64,000 nucleotides of DNA from Oopsacas minuta (lineage: Eukaryota; Porifera; Hexactinellida; Lyssacinosida; Leucopsacidae): contig JAKMXF010000312.1 of the NCBI GenBank assembly GCA_024704765.1, positions 1 to 64,000 on the forward strand, in the 5' to 3' direction. The notes under the pieces were generated by a model. That model was not told where the DNA came from and ran no database searches. It worked only from the letters and a program-made list of their open reading frames with translations. The position numbers and the translations under genes are program-made. This document shows, piece after piece, positions 12,279 through 27,633 of this stretch. The number at the start of each line of letters is the position of its first letter. Within the stretch, counting starts at the first letter, position 1.

Positions 12279-15200
12279 GCTGTAACTTACTAATTCTCCA
12301 TTCTTCCTAGAGTTATGTAGAATTTATTTATTTTCTGTCCGAATTGTTCCAATTTCTGTGTCAAACTATACAAATATTCACTTATATTAAGGTGTTAAGT
12401 AAACAATAAACAAATAACAAACCTTTTCGAATTAGTTAGTTTTAGCTGAGGAACATTACTTGTACATACTGACCAGTTCTCCTGTTCTTGAGAGATCTGT
12501 AATTTCAGTTGTACGAAGTCTAATTCCATCTATAAAATAATAATAAACTATCTTATATGTATACAGAGTACAGGTACTTACCCTCAGAGCATCGTGTACA
12601 TTATGGAAGTCTGAGAATAGATTAGTACTGTTTGGATATTTCTCTATAACACAGGATGCTGCGTGGTTGATTAAATCTTTCTTCTGATATGCATCTTTAT
12701 AAGCTTCTGCTCTTTGTAGGAATTCTAAATCAAATCCTCCTGCTTCCTTGTGTTCTACAGCATTGCCTATCATTAGGAGGGTGTTAAGCACATCTTTAAA
12801 TGTAGGAGAGGTTCTGATCTCTTTAGCAGCTCCCATCAAGATTAACAACTTCTTAGCTATCTCCTGTAAATACAGTTTGTATGAATTCAGCTGAATAAAT
12901 AAGTAAAATATTACCTCTTCCTTCTCATAAAATCTCAGACAGAAAGTAGCAATATTAATTCTCTCTTTTAACCTTTCCACTTCTCCCAGGGCTAAAATGA
13001 ACTTCTCTTCCTCAGGTAGGGTAACACTCTGTCCCAGGGATAAGGCGTCCTGCTTAGCTCTGATTATGTTTTTCAGCTCATTGTCGAATGAGGAAATAAG
13101 GACATCTTTCTCTAACACCTAAACACACAAATAAACAACAACAACAAACAAACAAACAAACAGCTGACAAACCTCTATAATTTGTTCATTAATCACTTCA
13201 AGATCCAAACCTGTCAATATTTTCCTGAGATTTCTAAAGTTATTATCATCTTCTCTCATTTCAAATTTCTGTAATCGTTTCAGACTAACTCCCAGACTTG
13301 TTCGTCTCTTCATAGGTAGTACTTCTATCCTTTCAATCGGCTTATTCGTTTTAGAAGATTTCCTATCTTCTCGAGCGTTGCTAGGCTGGAAAATAAAGGA
13401 ATTTATTATTTCTGGGGGAATTTCTAGAATTTTATCGAATTTCCAGAAATTTCTTTTCTTCTCCGATTCCTCTTTACCAACTAAATTCCAGCGGAAATTC
13501 ATTTTTCTTTTTCCCTTATTTTCAACCTCTGATCCCGTCTGTACCTCTGGAATATTTGGCGGGGGGTCTGGTATTCTGTTAACCCGGGGTATATCAGGGG
13601 GAGGGGTAGGTATCGTGCCAGGGATGTGTCTGACCTTTGCCTTAACCTCTGACTCGTAGGGGTCCTTATCGTATCTGTTGTCTAAATCCAGGAATTGAAA
13701 TGGTCCGAAGCTCAGTTCGTGTTTAGCCAGGTTAATCTCAGGAAGTGGGAGCATTAATGGAGCCTGTTTAGACACAGAGCTCCTCTTCCTCTCTGCCAGA
13801 TGTTTAGCAAATGGATTCTCCTCTGTAGGAGAGGATACAGGAGAAGGGACCATGGTAGTGTCCTGTGACGGTTCAGGAACTTTCTTAGCTGTAACTCCGG
13901 ACTTATCTTGGATATTCGGTTGAATAGCTCGAGGTTGTGTCGTGATGTAATTATCAGGAGACCATTTTAAATCTGGAGAGAATGGAGTTATATATATATC
14001 TGAGGTATTGCAAACAGGCGCCAAATCACATCCAAACTCTACAAACCCTAATCTCTCCGCCTGTGAGGGGACAGGAGGGAAGACACGGAGGACAGGAACC
14101 TCTGACCTCTTTGGTTCTGATTCCTGTTTCTGAAGTTTAGAAATATTCAAAATTGGAGTTTCCTTTTCAAAAGAACTTATTTCCAAAACAGGCATTTTAA
14201 CAGCTGTTGTAGGAGTCTCCTTCTCATCGATAGAAACAGCTGTTTCACTGCTGAGTGCTAATTCTTTGAATCTTTGTTTCAAATTCTTAGAAGTATCCAC
14301 TTGTGTAATCTCCTTCTTCTCTCTGACAGCCTCCTGATTAACGGACTGTACGTATCCGCTGGTAAGGGAGTTAGGCTTGGGTTTATTTAGATTAGCTCTG
14401 TGGACGGTATATATTGAGTAAGGGGAACTGGTCTCCTGGGTATCACAGATTTTGGATGGAGCAGTCTCTTCCTGAGAAGTGTCCGTTCTGTGGGTCTCCT
14501 TGTTTTGAGAGCTCTGTACTGCCGAAATAATTTGACTAGCGTCCAGTCTTTGTTTCCTGGTTTGTCTGTCTTGAAAAGATTTTGGTTCTTTCGGTTTCGA
14601 ATCCAATTTTGTTATTTTATTTTCAAACTTATTTTCAAATTTGTTTTCTTTGTTTATCCATTTTGAATCCAAACTATTTACTTGTTTATTTGCGGTATTT
14701 GCTTCCTTCATTCTCCATCCTGATTGGCTGTTCATTATTTTAGGTTTTGTATCTATTTTAGTGTCGTACTCCTTCTGAGAAGTTCTGTCTGTCAGGTGGG
14801 AGGAATATGAGTTCTGTTGCGGACTCGGGCGGGTAAAGCTACTGTAAGGGGAGTCTAGCTTCCTTGGAGGGCCAGCTGGAGATGGGAGATTCTCTCTGCT
14901 GTAAGGATGTGACTTAGTAGCAGTGAGAGGAATGTGTGGAGTGTTAAATGAGAAATCACTCTTGTCTGAGTTCTTGAGACTGTACGGAGATTTCCTAGAA
15001 TAACTCCTGGTTGGAGTATCCTTATCGTTAGTAACAGATTCTGTAATAGCAATAGTACGGGGAGAACCTTCATAGTACTCCTTCCGACCTCTGTCATGAG
15101 GTGAGATTATCTTCTCTGTGGATTCTGAGCGGGAGAGAGAGGACCCTGAATGGTATCCTGAGTCCCCACCCGCTGGGGAGTGTATGGACCGATAGGTACC

Positions 15201-17320
15201 AGGGGTGTAACTATCTTTTGGATATAAATAATCTTTTTTGAAATTCTTTTTGTCAAACGAAATTTCATTGGTCAGCTCAGCAGCTGGTTTAGGTGTTGAC
15301 GTCATTCCTATAATTACTAATTAACCAATTATTCTACATACTTCACATTCCTACTTACCTACCCCGTTGCTAAGGGGATTGCGTTTGGAATCTTTCAGAT
15401 TCTGAGTATCTCTCCCACTGATCTCTCCTGGGGATTTGGAGGGAGTAGGACTTGAGAGTCTTATGTCTGGAGTCATGGACCGCGGAAAGGTCAGATCACG
15501 CCTAATATTAGAGTATAAGAGCTGTGACGTCATAATGTTATAACTTACCTGTCAGAGAAGTTAGGAGATAAACAATTATTTGTTAAACTGTTTCTCTTAA
15601 CTCTATCTCTGCTGATTAAGCTGAGATTATCCTCTGACCCTGAGTGAAGACTCCCCGGCTGATAGCTCGGTCTCCGGTGCATACTAATAACAATAACAAT
15701 AATAATTAATTGTTTATTTTATAACCATATTGTCAACAAACCATTGCTTGAGGATAGAGTCCAGATCTCCTGTGTCTGTATCTTCATATTCTTGACACAA
15801 TAATTTCTAAGGAAATGAATAAAACACAAAATATATTTTAAACAATTAACTCACAGAAAAGTTATTGTATTCTTGCACTATTTTGTTTCTTGCAGTTTTT
15901 CCTTGTTTGTGTTTCTAAAGAAATTTAATTATAGCATTCCAATCCTTAGCTAGTGTTGCTGTGATACCAACCTCTATAACTTTACTGAGATCTTGTTCCA
16001 AAAGAGCTAGCACCAAATCATCGAAGAGATCCATCTCATCTGCCTCCTTGAGGGTCTCTAAGATTTTGTTAATAAGCCTGATAACAGCTAGGACGGTCTC
16101 TGGATCTGAGAGTATCTTATCTGAGAGGATATCTATAAATGTGCTGAAGAGAGGACTCTTTTCTCTCTGGTGTACTTCTTGAGCACATTTTATAAACAGG
16201 ACAGCTAGGTCATGAGGTCCCAGAGAGGGTACAGCGTCCGTATCAAGATCACTATCCACAAATATGTACAAAATAGCTATTGTAATGTTCCTGCCCTCAG
16301 GGTTACGTCCATTAGAGCAACCCTTAACTTGTGAGTACAGCCAAGAGACAGTACTTCTGTCTCTGAATACTGACATCAGTCCGTCTACATATGAAACTAT
16401 TTTGAATAAGACATTCAAGACAATAGTTGTTACTTTCTTTCTGTCAAAGTTCGAGTAATTATCTCTCTCAGGCAGAGACCGTAAAAATGCTAATCCTTTC
16501 TGCTTCAAAAGTTCTGGAGCAAAATCAGTGTCTTCCTAGAATATTATGATGTAATAATATCATTAAATGATGACGTAATCGGAACTAACATCTATAATCC
16601 CTGGAATGTGTTTGAGAATAGTTCTGAGCGTCCTCGTGTCTCCGCCATAAGAACACTGATCCATTTTATCTAAACAAATCAGCTGTTCAAATAGCAATTA
16701 GAAGTTCTTAATTAGCCAATCAGAAGCCAGTTTTACAGGTGTAAGGTTTGATGAAAAACATTTCAAAACTATTCAACTTTTAAGAAAACAAATATTTAAA
16801 CTTAAAACTTTCTAAAACTTGTAATTATTCTTATTTTAAGAAATATTAAATTCAATTAAATGGTTTGTACTTTAAGAGGTGTTAGAATATAATATTTTAC
16901 TAATAAACAATTCCATAATTGAGTATTTCATTGAGTATTTGTTTACCTTTGAGAGCAGAAACTAATAAGCTGAGTTTGGTTTTAATCACAATAGTATCTT
17001 GTGGAGTTATAGATACACCAAAATCCTGTATATGTTCCTTGAGGGTATACTCCATGTCCAAATACCTGTGATAGTCCGAGCTTTTTAGTTCCAAACAGGC
17101 ATCTGTAATCTAAGCAATAATATAAACAAATATGTGATATTAATTTGTTGTTATTTACTACCTTGTGAGGAGCTCTGGAGAAGTTTATGAGTCCAGGTAA
17201 GAGATCCTGTAGGGGCTGGTTGTCTGGGAGAGAGTAGGACTTCCGGTCTGACCGTCTTGACACCTGTGTGTAGTAGTGGTCTAGCTTGGTGTCGTCTATG
17301 TATTGCACGAAAATTTCCAT
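11568..17320 (-). CDS. FHOD: FHOD-family formin
   Basis: Sixteen exons: 17320-17162, 17109-16947, 16669-16590, 16535-15972, 15914-15855, 15806-15742, 15683-15549, 15501-15359, 15307-13173, 13118-12915, 12863-12582, 12529-12423, 12365-12291, 12224-12167, 12113-11979, 11910-11703, 11644-11568, of which the 15.3-15.8 kb group is least certain; total 4,650 nt, 1,549 aa. N-terminus (MEIFVQYIDDT) matches the FHOD GTPase-binding/FH3 start and continues into an armadillo-like FH3. A long low-complexity linker follows, then a short proline-rich FH1 (around 13560-13620) and an FH2 domain (TLPEEEKF, GFDLEFLQRA, YFGYD, EKTRGK resemble FHOD1). A C-terminal DAD-like basic segment is present. FHOD formins bundle and cap actin under Rho/ROCK control. 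Confidence 0.9.
12229..12280. repeat. (ATT)n microsatellite in an FHOD intron
   Basis: Uninterrupted ATT/TTA trinucleotides lie in the intron between the exons ending at 12291 and starting at 12224 on the minus strand. Confidence 0.95.
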
Positions 17321-17444
17321 AACTACTGGATGGTTAGCTGTGTGGCGCTTATATAAGAACCTAATTGGTAAAAGTACCAAGGATATTAGTCACATACCTA
17401 ACTCGTAACTAAGCAACACATAGGAATTTAAATTGTTAATTAAA

Positions 17445-18799
17445 CTATTGCATATCCATGAAAGTAATTTCTGAGTACAGCAGACATTTCTTGGGGAGGG
17501 GGGCGGGCTGAGGAGAGAGGAGAGTAATCTCTGATTTGTCTAGACTGACATCTGTCACACATAGGAACCCCATAGAGGAGCTGGTCAGGATTAGGTCAGG
17601 ATCAGAGGCAGAGGAGACCGATAGGATATGAGTAATCATCTGCTTAGAGGGGGAGATCTTTGAGACGGACGGTTTTATACCCTCAGCTGTCTCACCGATG
17701 GGTAAGAGAGAGGAGGGGATGTCAGATTCCACAACTTCGTAGATCTGTACCTCCTCAAATGGGAGGATGATAGAGTGAGGGGAGAGAGGAATGTGATCCT
17801 TCATTCCGTAGAAGTAAGACCGGGTGCTCTCTCGTCGAGTAGATTTTCTAGCAGCTTTGGATCGAGCCACAACTCCGCCAGATTTTGGGAAATGTAGTAC
17901 ATGTACTCCTGGTAGATCCCGCTGGATATCAACGAATAACTTCTCGTGGTCTAGGACTATAACTGTGTACACATGGAACTCTCGAGCCGCGTGTAGGAGA
18001 GAGGAGTACCCAGCGTCCTCTACCCATCCGCATGAGTCTATCAGACACCCTGCATACCGAGACTCAGGCAGAGCTCCGTATCTAAGCTGTATCTTTTCAG
18101 CCAGCTGACTGACCAGCATGTCATAAAGTTTGGAGTTCATAGAAGGTGTGAAGTGTCCGAAGTGATACACGATTGGAGTCTGGTGTAAGAATCCGAGGGC
18201 AGGGTGTGCTGGATGATCTATTATTTGCGCGCCTAAAACCAATAATAAACTAATCAATCAAATCAAATATTCCATAGCAACGCACCGATAGATCCAGGAA
18301 TGCTGACATTACCCTGACCTACATCCAGGTCTACCAGCAGAGGTTTAGTCCCTGACCTTATGGTATAGTTCAGGAGGATACGACAGAGAGTACTCTTACC
18401 GACATCAGCTGGACCCGCCACCAGGACAGCTGGACCATTCAGGACAGACCGCTTACGTCTCTCCCTCTCCTGCGCAACAACAACTTGTAGGTTTAGGAAT
18501 TTGACCATTGGTGTCGTGTCAGACTTGTAACACTTGTGTCTATCTCCGTTAACAACCACCTCACACCCGTACCAGGTGTATACAGCAAGTCTAGCACCTG
18601 GAGGGAAGCTGTACTCGTGATTGGACACTAATTCAGTACCAAACACCTCAGCTGTACCCTTACAGAGGACTAACTTCACACCTTTATCTGTCTCTGCTTC
18701 TATTCTTAGCTCTGTGTCATGACTGAGTATGAATAAGTGTCCTTGAAGACCTGTCTTGAAGGAGGTAACGGGTACCTCATCTCCTGTTACCCCTGTCAT
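17445..18799 (-). CDS. CLP1: CLP1, polynucleotide 5'-hydroxyl-kinase / cleavage factor
   Basis: Two exons (18799-18286, 18232-17445), 1,302 nt, 433 aa; human CLP1 is 425. Walker A GPADVGKS, then DLDVGQGNVSIPG, TPIVYHFGH, CGWV and the end PLPKKCLLYSEITFMDMQ follow human CLP1 closely. CLP1 is a subunit of pre-mRNA cleavage factor II and a partner of the tRNA splicing endonuclease, phosphorylating RNA 5'-OH ends in animals. The intron splits the codon in SIPGSIG/A, a conserved position. It lies 124 bp upstream of the FHOD gene on the same strand and diverges from TMA7 across 258 bp, which probably serves as a shared promoter. Confidence 0.97.
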
Positions 18800-19036
18800 A
18801 TAATCTATAATACATACAGATTACTGCAGTAATTATCTTATAGGAATCACTGTTAGGTAGAAGTGTGCTAACTTAATAATTAGGTGTGTAAATAATTCGT
18901 CACTTAATGAGAGCTAATTATAGGTACGATTTCAAATACTGTATAGTTCCGAATAAGCGCTGGGGTAACAAACAAGAAATTGAAATGACAGGATTGTTCT
19001 CCTTACATATTTGCTGTTTATATTGTTTACAAATAG

Positions 19037-19252
<216 letters not shown>

Positions 19253-19392
19253 GACCTGTCCTGTAACTCTCATTGTGTTTGTTTACTAGTAAATCAGAAT
19301 TATTATTACCCATTATTTCCTTGTTAATAATTAGTTAACACCTGTTCTGTTCTGTTCTTATATAATTCTATCTTATTTGACCAATCAATAGC

Positions 19393-21393
19393 ATGGCATT
19401 CCAAGTAACGTTTGGTAAGGGAGGCATGGCTACCTCTCAGTTAGGAGGGATAACCTCAGGAATGCTGGATGAGGCTCAGAGGACAGGCAAGATGAATCTG
19501 GTTGCTAGGGGCATAGAGGAAATATGTGAAGAAATTCTAGGAATTAATCAGAGATCTACAAATGAAGGGGGTGTAGATTTTGAGGCATCAGGACTGAAAT
19601 GGTACGAGAGGGTGACAGTGACTGTTCTTTTGCTAAATTCTAACTCTATCAAACAGGTAGGTTATCTTCCATCTATTATAATTGCTTAATCTTCTATTAT
19701 ACACTAGTTCTATTTATAGATTCCAGATGGAATATCCAGACTAGAACCTCTTATAACGCTAGACTGTGGAGCTAATGAGATAGCCCTGGTGTCACCGGAG
19801 ATAGGAAAACTCAAAAACCTTACCTCTCTGTCTCTGGCCTCTAATGTCATCCCCTCCCTGCCACCTCAGATATCAGGACTCACTCTTCTCACATTTCTCA
19901 AGCTAGACTCCAATCAATTGACAGAGATAGGAGACTGGATAGGTGCTCTCTCTAAACTGACCTCTCTCAGTGCTAGAGACAATAAACTAACTAAAGTCTC
20001 CGCCTCAGTAGGGGCTCTTGTTAATCTCACAAAGCTAGATTTGAGTCACAATCAGCTGGAAACTCTACCGGAGGAGATCGGTACCCTCAGCGTTCTCAAA
20101 GACTTCCTCTGTTTCAGGAATAAACTTATAATTGTGAGTTATTCAATCATAATTAGATTAGTGTATAATTATTATTATTAGGCGCCAGATTTAAGCAGGA
20201 TGACTAGCCTCTATCACCTAGACATGTCATTAAACAGATTAGAAAAGTTTCCTACCCTACCTCAGGGTGTAGCTCTTAAAGAGGTTAATCTAGCTATCAA
20301 TAGGATACCTGTCCTTCCAGCTGATCGTCTGGTAGGACTATCTGGCTTAATCAACCTACAAATCTCAGAGAATTCCCTCTCCTCTCTCCCCGAGGCTATC
20401 ACTAGCTTAACAGAGCTTAAGAAGCTTGACTGCTCAGTCAATAATATAACTAAGATACCTTACTCTATGGGACATATGAGTCTAACACAACTAGCTTTAC
20501 ATGGAAATATTCTGAAAGAACTCAAACCAGAAATGTTAAGCAAGAATACTGGCGAAGTTCTGACATATTTACTCTCTAAAATACCTAAAGTGAGAATTTA
20601 TCAAATAATTTATAATAGCAGCTGTTCCTGTTACATGAGCCTATTAATCCTTTAGGACGAGGACACTAGTATTCAAGAGGCTACTCCTCTGTCAGATGAT
20701 GAACACCCCCTTAACAAACACCTACAGGACGGACGTATAGCCCGTCTTAACGGTAAGAATTGGGAGGAGCTGCCAGGATACCTGATGACGTCAGTCCTGT
20801 GTCCTGGAGTTAAGGAAGTAGATTTATCTAAAAATAAACTGAGTATTATTCCTGACGAGTTCTTCCATAGTGTATCCCTTACAGAGGGTGTACAGCTACA
20901 GTTTAACAGGTTAAGCAAGCTTCCTATGGGTGTATGCAGTCTACAAAATGTTAAGCTATTACAGCTATTCAATAACAAACTGAGTGATCTCCCAGGAGAG
21001 CTAGCTCAGCTCTCCTGTCTCACAGATATAAGGATAGGATACAATCGATTCACCCAGCTCCCTAAAGTATGTATAACTCCTGCTTAATGACATTTAATTA
21101 CGTAATTCTATTTATAACAGGTCCTGTACGAGATACCATCTCTAACAGCTATTGTAGCAGATAATAACGATATAGACAGAGTAGATGCAACAGGTCTACA
21201 ACTCCTGCCTAACCTAGCTGCTTTAGATTTATCTAATAATTCTATTATAATGCTGCCTCCTAAACTTGCCCTCTGTCCATCTCTCCGCTCCCTCTTGGTA
21301 CAGGGGAACATGTTCAAGGTGCCAGGGACTCAGGTGGTTCAACAGGGGTCTGTAGCCCTGCTGGAGTGGCTCAAAGGACGCATCCCCCAGTAA
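19393..21393 (+). CDS. LRRC40: LRRC40-like leucine-rich repeat protein
   Basis: Five exons (19393-19656, 19720-20133, 20182-20589, 20656-21066, 21121-21393), 1,770 nt, 589 aa; human LRRC40 has 602. It consists of about twenty LxxLxLxxNxL repeats of the SHOC2/LRRC40 type (for example LTSLSLASNVIPSLPPQISG), interrupted by a central acidic linker around DEDTSIQEATPLSDDE. The C-terminus, VALLEWLKGRIPQ, resembles the LRRC40 ending. LRR repeats bind proteins; no specific function is firmly assigned to LRRC40. It converges with the EF-hand gene, with about 80 bp between the stops. Confidence 0.9.
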
Positions 21394-21472
21394 CACTCCA
21401 ATATTATAGTTTGTAAATTTGACTGATAATTTGTTCTTATTGCATTTGCATACATATTCGGTATTCTGTAGA

Positions 21473-22244
21473 TTAATAAAATCCAAACTGAAATCTCCTG
21501 TCAGGCCTTAAACACCTTATCCTCTGTAAGTTAGTGACGTCAGAGCTTATCTCTGCTACTGACCTAAATATCTGTCTCATCTTACCACTAGCTCGTTTAT
21601 CCTCGTCAGTTAGTCTGTGAAATAACTACAAATTACATTATAAGAGCTAAAATCTGACATTTGTAATGTTTAACAAATCTTAGTAACGTATTAGGATTAT
21701 TGGTATGTTGTATAACTCACATGAACGAATTCTAAGAAATCAATAGCTCCTGAGTGGTCTGTGTCAGTTTCTTTAAATAGATTCTTTCTCTCGTCTTCAC
21801 TACTGTTATCTCCGATCGTATTCAAGGCTTGACACCTAATGTATATTTGATTAAGGAAAGTGTTAAAATATGTATATTTACTAACATCTCCTTATAGTCA
21901 ATCAATCCGTCCTCATTAATGTCTATTGTATGGAAGTATTCTAGCATAGTTTCTATGCACTTGTGTCCTAATTCCTTGAATTCTTCGTTACCAAGACGGA
22001 GGGTTTCCTCTTTGGAGCTAGTCCTAGTCTCTGTTATCTGTCTCCCGATATCCAGCACGATCTGCCAGAGGGGAGACTTGGCCTGTTCGTAGGTCCCCTG
22101 CTCCATCAGTGGAGGGTAGAGGTCACGACCCTCTATGGGATCTCCTGTGCTTGACACCTTGCGGAGGGACACGTATGAGAAGGGAAGTCTTGGAATTGGA
22201 AATGAGAATATTTTGCCCATGAATGGAATTTGCATATTTTGCAT
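21473..22244 (-). CDS. EF-hand protein, family not identified
   Basis: Four exons (22244-21886, 21835-21721, 21625-21564, 21521-21473) give 585 nt, 194 aa. Two good EF-hand loops are visible: DINEDGLIDYKE, split by an intron, and DTDHSGAIDFLEF, so it probably binds Ca2+. The N-terminal 90 residues are not recognised. The last exon is the weak part, since several AG acceptors are possible and change the C-terminus. A TATAAATA lies only 8 nt upstream of the first ATG; if it is the promoter, translation more likely starts at an internal Met (22235 or 22220). Confidence 0.7.
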
Positions 22245-22252
22245 TTCACTTC

Positions 22253-22260
22253 TATTTATA
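22253..22260 (-). promoter_or_regulatory. TATA-box-like motif at the EF-hand gene
   Basis: TATAAATA on the minus strand, the same octamer seen upstream of beta-tubulin. Its place next to the first ATG suggests a transcript start inside the longest ORF. Confidence 0.4.
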
Positions 22261-22537
22261 CTCGCGCTACTTCTGGATAAGAACCCGACAATCTGATTGG
22301 AGGAAACTTGTATAATTTAGAATATTATTTCTAGAAATGGTAACACCTCTAATACTTACTTATCCCGCCTCTAGCCTCCATAGTTGCCAACTTGTAACTT
22401 GAGAATGTGATTCCTAGAATACTCAGAAGCTCTACCTGCATTGTCCTGTGAAACCCTATACCTCAGATCCCTATATTATGTACAGATGGTTTATGGATAT
22501 ATGCAGTGTCTGCTAATGTAGTATCACAATTTTTGTA

Positions 22538-22640
22538 ATGGCATCTCAGCAGAGTATTATCCCAGATATTAAGGCCGTCAGAGACGCGTATGAAGCTGTT
22601 AGAGATGATGCTAACGAAATACAATGGTTAGTTTGTTGGC

Positions 22641-22674
<34 letters not shown>

Positions 22675-23177
22675 TAATAATAATAATAATAATCACATAT
22701 TTTACATATTTTCTGTTGCTAGGTTGGTACTGCATTATGATGATAAATCTATCGAGCTGAAATGCACTGGGAAAGATTATGATGAAATGATCTCCAAATT
22801 TGTTGGTGAGTTTATTGTTGTTTACGTATGATAAGATGAGGATGAACATATTTACATTATTACAGAAGATGAAAGGAATTTTGCTTACATCAGAATGACG
22901 ACAGGAGACGATATGTCCGTTAGAGCTAAATTTGTTTTCATAACTTGGATCGGTCTTAAAGTCTCTCATCTCAAAAAAGCTAAAGTCTCTACTGACAAAG
23001 CTTTTGTGAAAGAAATCGTAAAAGTAAATTTAGAATTCTAAATTATTTGTTTACATAAATGACGTAATTTGTTTGTTTTAGGAATATTCAGTTGAAATTC
23101 TAGCTGATGACAGAGACGATTTGAAGAAGGAGGCTGTCCTATCTAAAGTGGAACTGTCAAGTGGAGCTAGATACTAA
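22538..23177 (+). CDS. COTL1: Coactosin-like actin-binding protein
   Basis: Four exons (22538-22626, 22723-22805, 22866-23023, 23082-23177), 426 nt, 141 aa; vertebrate COTL1 has 142. The sequence is a single ADF-homology domain: AVRDDANEIQW, then FAYIRMTTGDDMSVRAKF, FITWIG, and VSTDKAFVKEIVKEYSVEI align with coactosin. Coactosins bind F-actin and counter capping. Intron 1 carries an (ATA)n microsatellite. Divergent from the EF-hand gene. Confidence 0.95.
22640..22693. repeat. (ATA)n microsatellite in coactosin intron 1
   Basis: Trinucleotide run with one interruption, inside the 96-bp first intron. Reading frames through it produce only poly-Asn and are not coding. Confidence 0.95.
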
Positions 23178-23325
23178 TAATAGAGTATAATTTGTTTGTA
23201 GTTTATGAGTGCTATATTTAGACTATTAGTGTAATTATAGAATTTGAGAATTCCTGGGAAAGTAAGCGCCAGAATTCTAGAACATTCCATTCTATTTCAA
23301 TCTAGGCGCGGAATATCCTGACTAG

Positions 23326-23333
23326 TATAAATA
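23326..23333 (+). promoter_or_regulatory. TATA box of beta-tubulin
   Basis: TATAAATA, 71 bp upstream of the beta-tubulin ATG, which leaves room for a 5'UTR of about 40 nt. The spacing suits a strong core promoter. Confidence 0.7.
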
Positions 23334-23334
23334 G

Positions 23335-24744
<1,410 letters not shown>

Positions 24745-25481
24745 TTTATTTTGTTTGGTATTAGCTCTTATCTCTATTACTAGTGTATTTACTCATTATT
24801 CCTTGTACTATTACCAGCATATCTACTACACTTATCTCTTATCGATTCATGTCATGGAGGGTGATTAGTTATAGTGCGGTTATTACTTGCAGCATTCATT
24901 GGGTATAGGTCAATCAATGGTTCCTCAACCTGGCTCATAGGTCTCCATAGGATCACATAATTGGAGAAAGGCTAAGTTATATGAATTTCTTAAAAAGTTA
25001 CATCTCGTTCAATACAAATAGGATGTGTCACATATTTGCTTTTCATTGTAGTTACAGTCAGCATATCCTCCTTAAGCATAAGATTCCAGCAATTCTTCCA
25101 AAGGAAGAGAATTATGCGAGCTGCAAAAAATAAATATTTCCAAATAATACACGAGAAAATGTTGGATTTACAAAATGAGGAACCTCGCGACCAAATCCCT
25201 AAAGAGTTGAGATTGCTATGGGAACAACTGCACAGATATATCATTGCATCTGCTAGGTAATATGAGAGGACCTTAGTTGTTTGAGTCCTAAGCCTGCCCT
25301 GTGAGGTCTCTCTGATCTTATCCTATCTTTCATGATTTGATTAATATTTTGATTTATTCTTTCAATTTGTAACTCGAGTTGTTTTATTTTAAGAATGTTA
25401 CTATTTATATAACAAATCATATAACGTTAGAATATAAATACAATTATTTCTTATTAAAATTAGAAATATTAGATTTTAGCG
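24745..25481. other. Intergenic region between beta-tubulin and VPS4
   Basis: About 740 bp holding the tubulin 3'UTR and the VPS4 upstream region. A 74-codon frame lies at 25036-25260 (listed separately). Nothing else is recognised. Confidence 0.6.
25036..25260 (+). CDS. Small ORF of unknown status
   Basis: A 74-codon frame whose last 50 residues have ordinary, protein-like composition (MRAAKNKYFQIIHEKM, then a segment ending LRLLWEQLHRYI). The start could be at 25036 or at the internal Met at 25114. CATTGTAG precedes it and could be a splice acceptor, so it may be the last exon of an unseen transcript. No family recognised. It may equally be chance. Confidence 0.25.
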   Translation: MLFIVVTVSISSLSIRFQQFFQRKRIMRAAKNKYFQIIHEKMLDLQNEEPRDQIPKELRLLWEQLHRYIIASAR

Positions 25482-27405
<1,924 letters not shown>

Positions 27406-27633
27406 ACATATCTGTTGTTGTACTATATTGTTATTATTATTTGTTTGTTACTGATTCAAAGATTTGCTACAATATTATAAGAATTGAGCTAATATTTGCA
27501 AATAGAACTATCTTATTATTATTATTATTATATTTCAACACCTCTGACCGTATGAATATATACGTAATATACATATACACATATGTGTCACTATTATAGC
27601 TATGACTCACATACCAATACCCATCTTGTTGCT

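Noticed and set aside
20673-21486. Minus-strand ORFs of 69-101 codons in LRRC40
   Set aside because: Shadows of the leucine-rich repeats on the other strand.
22622-22700. Coding continuation of coactosin exon 1 into poly-Asn
   Set aside because: It is the intron microsatellite; the TGG/GTTAGT donor and TTGCTAG acceptor restore the coactosin frame.
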